From positions 1-64,000 of the forward strand of contig NZ_CP027783.1 of assembly GCF_003795125.1 (NCBI RefSeq): a stretch of 64,000 nt of DNA, written 5' to 3'. The translations under genes and the position numbers were made by a program. The DNA comes from Tetragenococcus osmophilus. GTDB taxonomy: Bacteria; Bacillota; Bacilli; Lactobacillales; Enterococcaceae. The notes beneath the pieces are model-generated. The model was given only the letters and a program-made list of their open reading frames with translations, ran no database searches and was not told the DNA's origin. Shown piece by piece: positions 56,939-64,000 of the stretch (positions within the stretch are counted from its first letter, which is position 1; every line of letters starts with the position of its first letter).

Positions 56939-57175
56939 TTATTGAGAAGATAATAAAACCAAAACAAACAACAAAACCAGCCAAATTGTTCCTAATACCG
57001 CTGTGGAACGTTTCATCACTGCTTCAAAGCCTCTTGCTTTTTGTTTGCCAAAAAGATTGTCCGCACCGCCAGTAAAAGCACTAGCTGCACTGTTTTGTTT
57101 GCTTGGTTGTAACATAATCGTGATAACCAAGATTACAGACAGCACGATCACTGCAGTTAATATAAAATTATACAA
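56939..57175 (-). CDS. secG: Preprotein translocase subunit SecG
   Basis: Small Sec channel subunit with two helices: FILTAVIVLSVILVITIML and LGTIWLVLLFVLVLLS, joined by GGADNLFGKQKARGFEAVMKR, the family's signature loop. I start at the TTG at 57175 (MYNFILT), because that gives 78 residues, the family length; longer versions add a basic Cys-rich stretch that no SecG has. The ribosome site is GCGAGGG, not ideal. A monocistronic gene between two terminators. Confidence 0.92.
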   Translation of the reverse strand: MYNFILTAVIVLSVILVITIMLQPSKQNSAASAFTGGADNLFGKQKARGFEAVMKRSTAVLGTIWLVLLFVLVLLSSQ

Positions 57176-57289
57176 AGCTATATCCCTCGCCTTCTTCTGA
57201 CATCGTCTAGTACACTTTAGCATAATTTTTAATAGATGGCTAGCCTTGTGCTGTTAAAAGAATGGAGTGAACATGAACATATTTTATAC

Positions 57290-57348
57290 AAAAAAAGAAG
57301 CGAGTCATTCATATTTTTTAATAAATATGAAACACTCACTTCTTTTTA
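57290..57348. terminator. Terminator of eno
   Basis: Arms AAAAAGAAGTGAGT and ACTCGCTTCTTTTTT plus an inner CATATTTATT/AAATATG pairing make a long hairpin with T tracts on both sides, about 40 bases after the eno stop. It closes the glycolytic operon. Confidence 0.85.
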
Positions 57349-57386
57349 TGGTTTGACCAAATTAGTTAGCTTTTTAATTGAATAAA

Positions 57387-58703
<1,317 letters not shown>

Positions 58704-58784
58704 TTATCTTTATTGTCTCATAAGTGTTGCTTTTATAAGAGCTTTTAACTAAGTTCTTTAAACGAACCTTATTTTAATCTTACC

Positions 58785-59561
<777 letters not shown>

Positions 59562-59588
59562 TCACCTAGAATTAAGAAAAAATTGGGT

Positions 59589-60779
59589 TTATTTATCGTT
59601 AATGGCTGCTAGCCCTGGTAATGTCTTTCCTTCTAATAATTCAAGACTTGCACCACCACCAGTGGAGATATGTGTGAAGTCATCAGAGAATCCAAGACTT
59701 TCAGCCGCTGCAGCGGAATCACCACCACCAATAATTGTTGTAGCTCCTTGCAAATTAGCAATAGCTTCACATACCCCAATAGTTCCTTTAGCAAAGTTAG
59801 ACATTTCAAATACACCCATTGGTCCATTCCAAACAACCGTTTTAGCGTCTTTTAATATGTCACTGAATTTTTCTACTGTTTTTGGACCAATGTCTAAGCC
59901 CATTTGTCCTTCAGGGATAGCTCCTTCATACGTTTGGGTTGCGACATCATTAGAAAATTCGGAAGCTGTTATAGAATCGACAGGCAAAACTAATTTGTCT
60001 CCAGCTTTTTCAATTAAAGATTTAGCTAACTCTACTTTATCTTCTTCGACCATTGAATTTCCTATATCTTCACCATTTGCTTTATAGAAAGTATAGGTCA
60101 TTCCACCGCCGATCAAAATTTTATCCGCTTTTTCGATTAAGTTTTCGATAACACCGATTTTGTCTGAGACTTTTGCGCCCCCTAAGATAGCAATCATTGG
60201 ACGCTTAGGACTTTCGACTGCCTCACCGATAAACTTAATTTCTTTTTCCATTAAGAAACCAGCTACTGTAGGTATACCACTAGAAGCAATTCCAACGTTT
60301 GAAGCATGGGAACGATGCGCAGTACCAAAAGCATCATTGACAAATATATCTCCTAATGAAGCCCAGTACTTACCAAGCTCTGGATCGTTTTTGCTTTCTT
60401 TTTTACCATCAATATCCTCAAAACGTGTATTTTCAAAAACAACGATTTCACCATCTTGCATGTTAGCAATCGCATCTTCTAATTCTTTTCCACGAGTTTG
60501 AGGAATAAATGTTACATTTCTTTCCACAAGTTCACCTAATCGCTTTGCTACCGGAGCTAAAGATTTTCCTTCTTTATCTTCTTCAGTTTTTACACGACCT
60601 AGGTGCGAAAACAAAATAGCTTTGCCTCCATGTTGTGATACATATTTAATCGTTGGAAGTGCCGCTTTGATTCGAGTATCATCTGTAATAGCTCCATCTG
60701 CTACTGGAACATTAAAATCTGCCCGAACTAACACTTTCTTTCCTTCTAGTTCAATGTCTTCAACTGTTTTTTTAGCCAT
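59589..60779 (-). CDS. pgk: Phosphoglycerate kinase
   Basis: Transfers the phosphate of 1,3-bisphosphoglycerate to ADP. 396 residues. Start [20 protein letters not shown] (signature), [42 protein letters not shown], and the C-terminal [13 protein letters not shown] nucleotide loop with [11 protein letters not shown]. Complete. A strong terminator separates it from gap, so part of the transcripts from the cggR promoter may end after gap. Confidence 0.98.
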   Translation of the reverse strand: MAKKTVEDIELEGKKVLVRADFNVPVADGAITDDTRIKAALPTIKYVSQHGGKAILFSHLGRVKTEEDKEGKSLAPVAKRLGELVERNVTFIPQTRGKELEDAIANMQDGEIVVFENTRFEDIDGKKESKNDPELGKYWASLGDIFVNDAFGTAHRSHASNVGIASSGIPTVAGFLMEKEIKFIGEAVESPKRPMIAILGGAKVSDKIGVIENLIEKADKILIGGGMTYTFYKANGEDIGNSMVEEDKVELAKSLIEKAGDKLVLPVDSITASEFSNDVATQTYEGAIPEGQMGLDIGPKTVEKFSDILKDAKTVVWNGPMGVFEMSNFAKGTIGVCEAIANLQGATTIIGGGDSAAAAESLGFSDDFTHISTGGGASLELLEGKTLPGLAAINDK

Positions 60780-60811
60780 AACTTCACCCTCCTAAATCTC
60801 GTTTTTCTTTT

Positions 60812-60848
60812 AAAAAAAACGGAGAAGCGCGTCGCTTCCCCGCTTTTT
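60812..60848 (-). terminator. Terminator between gap and pgk
   Basis: On the minus strand AAGCGGGGAAGCG and CGCTTCTCCGTT pair around a short loop and eight T follow. It lies 50 bases after the gap stop and before pgk, so gap should be more abundant than pgk unless readthrough is high or pgk has its own promoter. Confidence 0.85.
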
Positions 60849-60900
60849 TAACTTAAATTCAAATGAATATTATTAGCAAGTGAATTTATTCAACAACGGA

Positions 60901-61902
60901 TTATAAAGTTGCTGCAAAATATTCTAACGTACGGATCATGTTTGAAGTAAAGCCATATTCGTTATCATACCAAGCAACAGCTTTAACTAATTGTTCTCCA
61001 TTTTCGCCTTCTAAAACAGCAGTTTGAGTAGAATCAAAAAGAGAACCTGCACTATCACCAATAATATCAGAAGAAACAATTTCATCTTCTACATAAGCAA
61101 ATGCGTCGGATGAAGCTTCTTTCATTGCTGCATTCACTTGATCAACTGTTACTTCTTGATTCAATACGCCATACAAGTTAGTGATTGAACCAGTAATTGT
61201 TGGTACACGCAAAGCAGTGCCGTCAACGCGACCATCGATTTCTGGAATAACTTTACCAACTGCTTTAGCTGCTCCTGTTGTTGCAGGAATAATGTTAGCA
61301 GCACCAGCACGGCTCTTGCGTCCACCTGGAGCGTCTTGCAAGTTTTGAGTAGAAGTATAAGAGTGAACAGTTGTCATTAACGCACGGTCAAGACCAAACT
61401 TATCATTTAATACTTTAACTACTGGTGCTAAACAGTTTGTTGTACATGATGCAGCTGAAATAATTTCATCTTTTGCAGTTACTGTTTCATGGTTTACACC
61501 ATAAACAATTAATTTCGTTTCTTTTGATTTTGCTGGACCTGAAAGCAACACTTTTTTCGCACCTGCATCAATGTGAGCATGAGCGTCTGCTGCATCAGTA
61601 AACAATCCAGTACATTCTAATACTAAATCAACACCAAGTTCTGACCAAGGCAATTGACTTGGATTTTTTTCAGCATATGCTTTAATATCTTTACCATCTA
61701 CAACTAGCGCATCGTCTTTAACTTCTACGCTGTATGGGAAACGACCTTGTGCTGTATCATATTTCAAAAGATAAGCCAAGTCTTCGTTGTCTGTTAAGTC
61801 GTTGATTGCAACAACTTCTAGATCATCACTTGCTTCTAAAATACGACGTAAAGCTAAACGACCAATACGTCCAAAACCATTAATAGCTACTTTTGTTGAC
61901 AT
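60901..61902 (-). CDS. gap: Glyceraldehyde-3-phosphate dehydrogenase, type I
   Basis: NAD-dependent glycolytic enzyme of 333 residues. N-terminal [17 protein letters not shown] binds NAD; the Asp after the second strand ([18 protein letters not shown]) supports NAD over NADP use; the catalytic Cys lies in [16 protein letters not shown]; the C-terminal [17 protein letters not shown] is standard. AAGGAGG lies upstream. Follows cggR by about 37 bases; expected to be repressed by CggR in the absence of sugar. Confidence 0.98.
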   Translation of the reverse strand: MSTKVAINGFGRIGRLALRRILEASDDLEVVAINDLTDNEDLAYLLKYDTAQGRFPYSVEVKDDALVVDGKDIKAYAEKNPSQLPWSELGVDLVLECTGLFTDAADAHAHIDAGAKKVLLSGPAKSKETKLIVYGVNHETVTAKDEIISAASCTTNCLAPVVKVLNDKFGLDRALMTTVHSYTSTQNLQDAPGGRKSRAGAANIIPATTGAAKAVGKVIPEIDGRVDGTALRVPTITGSITNLYGVLNQEVTVDQVNAAMKEASSDAFAYVEDEIVSSDIIGDSAGSLFDSTQTAVLEGENGEQLVKAVAWYDNEYGFTSNMIRTLEYFAATL

Positions 61903-61939
61903 AATATGATTTCCTCCTTATGAAAACCAAAAATTTATT

Positions 61940-62977
61940 TTAAAGGGTTACCCCTCTTAAAATCTCATTTGCTGCGGCTTCATCAGTGATAAGCCACGTT
62001 TGTTGCGGCGCATTTTTCATATACGCCTGGATTGCTTTTGCCTTACTCTTTCCTCCGGCAACAGCAAATATATAAGGAATGTTCCTTACATCTTTTAATT
62101 GTAGACCAACCCGGGGAATTTTGTAAACTACTTTGCCATCTTCATCGAAAAAATAGCCAAAGGATTCCGCTACTGCGTTCTTTTGTTTTAGCATAAGAAT
62201 ATCTTCTTCACTCATCTTACGACGAGCAGCCATATGCAAAGCACGGCCAATACTATGAACTACGCAATTAGCTTGGTTGATCAAGTTAAGAACTTCTACG
62301 ATAGCAGGCTCTTTTAGTAAAGAATCATAGGTTACAGCACTTAATTGTTCGGGGACAAAAAGGGTCCGATAAGTACCATTTGAACGTGCCGCCATTTCAG
62401 CACTTACGGAATTGGCTTGCAGATTAACTGTTTCGCCTATTCCACCTCTAGCTGGCACAAATAAATTTTGTCGCTTAGTACTTTTTAAGTTTGTTAGCTG
62501 CTTAGCTGCGTTTGCGATTGTTGTGCCTCCCATTATAGCAATAATGTTTTGTCCATCAGGCAGACAACTATGCAACGCTTCATCTAACAAATTACCGAAT
62601 TCCTCAATTACCTTTTGTTGCTGATCAGAGTCCCCACTTACAATAAGACAACGATCAATGCCAAAATTATCAGCCAGTTGCCTTTCGTTTTGCTGCATGC
62701 CAAAAAGCTGACCCATTACATCGCCTAAGCGTTCGTAGATTTCTTCGCCCTTTTCCGTCAAACGCATGCCGCTTTTGGAAGTGACGATCAATCCGAGTTT
62801 TTTTAACAAGTCTGTTTCTGTACGTAATACGCGTTCTGTTAAAGCTAAACTTTCAGAAAGACTTCTGCGGCCGATGGGTTGCATCCAATAAATTCCCTGC
62901 AAAACTCGATACCTTTCTTGCAATACATGCAACATGTCGGGAGCAATTGCTTCAATCAATTGTAATTCGTTAAGCAT
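61940..62977 (-). CDS. cggR: Central glycolytic genes regulator CggR
   Basis: SorC-family repressor of 345 residues. N-terminal RpoN-like helix-turn-helix (YWMQPIGRRSLSESLALTERVLRTETDLL) and a sugar-phosphate-binding C-terminal domain (IAIMGGTTIANAAKQL, FVPARGGIGETVNLQAN, NCVVHSIGRALHMAARRKM). Fructose-1,6-bisphosphate is the known effector in Bacillus. I start at the ATG at 62977, four bases after GGAGGAG. It heads the cggR-gap-pgk-tpiA-eno operon and likely represses it through the operator just upstream. Confidence 0.94.
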   Translation of the reverse strand: MLNELQLIEAIAPDMLHVLQERYRVLQGIYWMQPIGRRSLSESLALTERVLRTETDLLKKLGLIVTSKSGMRLTEKGEEIYERLGDVMGQLFGMQQNERQLADNFGIDRCLIVSGDSDQQQKVIEEFGNLLDEALHSCLPDGQNIIAIMGGTTIANAAKQLTNLKSTKRQNLFVPARGGIGETVNLQANSVSAEMAARSNGTYRTLFVPEQLSAVTYDSLLKEPAIVEVLNLINQANCVVHSIGRALHMAARRKMSEEDILMLKQKNAVAESFGYFFDEDGKVVYKIPRVGLQLKDVRNIPYIFAVAGGKSKAKAIQAYMKNAPQQTWLITDEAAANEILRGVTL

Positions 62978-62990
62978 GAAACTCCTCCAT

Positions 62991-63027
62991 GGACATTTAT
63001 CGACCAATATAGACTCAAAACGACCCG
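62991..63027 (-). promoter_or_regulatory. CggR operator
   Basis: On the minus strand CGGGTCGTTTTGAGTC is followed after five bases by TGGTCGATAAATGTCC: two half-sites of the GGGAC-N6-TGTC type seen in the Bacillus cggR operator. It lies between the promoter and the cggR start, the right place for a roadblock repressor. Confidence 0.65.
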
Positions 63028-63081
63028 TATACTGTAAAAAAAATCAAACTTGCGTTAAAACTCTAATTCCTTACGTTCTCT

Positions 63082-63110
63082 ATAGTATCATTTTCTGCGT
63101 TATTTAGCAA
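63082..63110 (-). promoter_or_regulatory. Promoter of the glycolytic operon
   Basis: On the minus strand TTGCTA (complement of 63105-63110), a 17-base spacer and TACTAT (complement of 63082-63087), about 105 bases before cggR. Confidence 0.6.
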
Positions 63111-63144
63111 CTAACGATCGTCTTAAGTATGTGTCAAGTTTATT

Positions 63145-63247
63145 GAGGTTGAATAAAAAAACCGTCTTTTGGGCAGACACGAAGTTATTTTTCAACCTCA
63201 CTTTCGTTCGGTTCGCCCTCATCATCTCTAACAAAAACAAGTTTTTA
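63145..63247. other. Non-coding end of the ISLre2-family element
   Basis: Two inverted repeats lie here: GAGGTTGAA/TTCAACCTC (63145-63199) and ATCTCTAA/TTAGAGAT (about 63224-63257). The second acts as a likely terminator for the transposase and overlaps its last codons. The exact end of the element was not found. Confidence 0.4.
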
Positions 63248-64000
63248 TTAGAGATAATTCGGGGTCATTATTAATTGATTTAGTCCTTTGGCGAATTGGC
63301 CTAAAGGTGCACTTTTCGCTTTTCCTTCGCCCATTTGCCCTTTAAACGCACCTTCATGAGCTTGAAAGTTAGGTTTTTTCTGTACCCAACGTTTCATAGC
63401 TTGCCAACGCTTTTCTTGAGCGACCACGTCGTCCGGAAGGGCTTCGTATTGATTCAACCATCCTTCAAATTCTTGATTCCGTAAACTATCAATGACACGA
63501 ATCATGGCTTGGGCACCGGTTTTTGTCCATAAACGACCTTGGCGCTTCATGCGATAGGTGATTTTTCGATGGGTACTTTCGATCGTGCCAATACATGCTT
63601 GGGGATCTCTGATTCCTCGTGCTTTCAATGATTTTAAATAAGGCCAATTTCTTTGAAGATAGTGATGCAGTAAACGTAAATGTTCTGAAGCCTCGGCTTC
63701 CTTTTCTTCAATCAAGCTTTCCGAGGTATCTAAAACAAGCTGGACCTCTTGCCAATCATAATGTTCAATCGCTCGTATCATACGATGTTGGAGTTGGGGA
63801 ACAAAAGGCATTCGTTCTTTAATTTTACGATGGACATGGTATCGATCACGGAAGTGTTCATGACGCAAACAACCTAAAGCCAGTTCATCAAACACGGCTT
63901 TTTCATAGCCTGAACCGCCGTCACTATTGGAAATGACAACGGTATGACTTAAATCATAATAGGCTTGAAGATAGGCCATCATTTCTTTGTATGCTTTTTG
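63248..64000 (-). CDS. ISLre2-family transposase, 5' truncated by window
   Basis: C-terminal 250 or so residues of a transposase of the ISLre2 family (UPF0236-like). The frame stays open to the last base, so the start lies outside the window. Visible segments: VVISNSDGGSGYEKAV (catalytic Asp region), RDRYHVHRKIKERM, GIRDPQACIGTIESTHRKITYRMKRQGRLWTKTGAQAM (conserved C-terminal core). No break in the visible part. It lies upstream of cggR in the same orientation, and its terminator-like repeats would protect the operon. Confidence 0.9.
   Translation of the reverse strand, partial: QKAYKEMMAYLQAYYDLSHTVVISNSDGGSGYEKAVFDELALGCLRHEHFRDRYHVHRKIKERMPFVPQLQHRMIRAIEHYDWQEVQLVLDTSESLIEEKEAEASEHLRLLHHYLQRNWPYLKSLKARGIRDPQACIGTIESTHRKITYRMKRQGRLWTKTGAQAMIRVIDSLRNQEFEGWLNQYEALPDDVVAQEKRWQAMKRWVQKKPNFQAHEGAFKGQMGEGKAKSAPLGQFAKGLNQLIMTPNYL

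Overview
The window looks like the chromosome of a low-GC Gram-positive coccus of the Enterococcaceae, most likely Tetragenococcus or a close Enterococcus relative. This is inferred from protein character, from the enterococcus-type order of galU-gpsA-lgt-hprK, liaXYZ-pst, ftsEX-prfB-secA-hpf-comF, murA-atp and cggR-gap-pgk-tpiA-eno, and from the heavy load of insertion sequences. No rRNA gene is present to settle it.

Layout. 1-0.9 kb: end of an M24 prolidase (pepQ). 1.0-2.8 kb: a group II intron just downstream of the ytxH terminator. 2.9-4.0 kb: ytxH and a DUF948 (ytxG-like) envelope stress pair. 4.0-12.9 kb: the hprK-lgt-gpsA-galU cluster, cut by an IS110-family element between lgt and gpsA and by an IS1634-like element just after galU. 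13.3-17.9 kb: a CPBP protease gene with an in-frame stop, then an IS30-family element carrying a second IS1634-like copy. 18.0-29.2 kb: phosphate and envelope stress block (phoP-phoR, two pstS, pstC, pstA, two pstB, phoU, with liaXYZ between). 29.4-30.8 kb: an MFS exporter. 31-39.3 kb: ftsEX, prfB (programmed frameshift), secA, hpf, comFC-comFA. 39.3-42.8 kb: small genes, a GntR regulator, tRNA-Gln and tRNA-Tyr, yidD. 42.9-53 kb: epuA-like gene and murA, an IS1380-family element, a DUF1146 gene and the complete F1Fo ATP synthase operon. 53.3-63 kb: smpB, rnr, an esterase, secG and the glycolytic cggR-gap-pgk-tpiA-eno operon. The window ends inside an ISLre2-family transposase.

Most genes are housekeeping. 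The unusual content is in the mobile elements. The IS110-family element has, upstream of its broken transposase, a promoter-like site followed by a 5' hairpin and two stem-loops with internal loops, which is the layout of a bridge RNA. Its transposase is disrupted by a 776-bp tandem duplication. The two IS1634-like copies (1960 and 1959 bp) are flanked by very long direct repeats, 330 bp and 147 bp; the 330-bp repeat duplicated the galU 3' end and left both neighbouring genes intact.

Regulatory signals readable in the sequence include two arrays of 11-bp-spaced TTTACA-like repeats (PhoP boxes), one of them inside the pst operon between pstS and pstC; a CggR-type operator; the RF2 frameshift site; a terminator-like hairpin inside the atp operon; and many bidirectional terminators between convergent genes.
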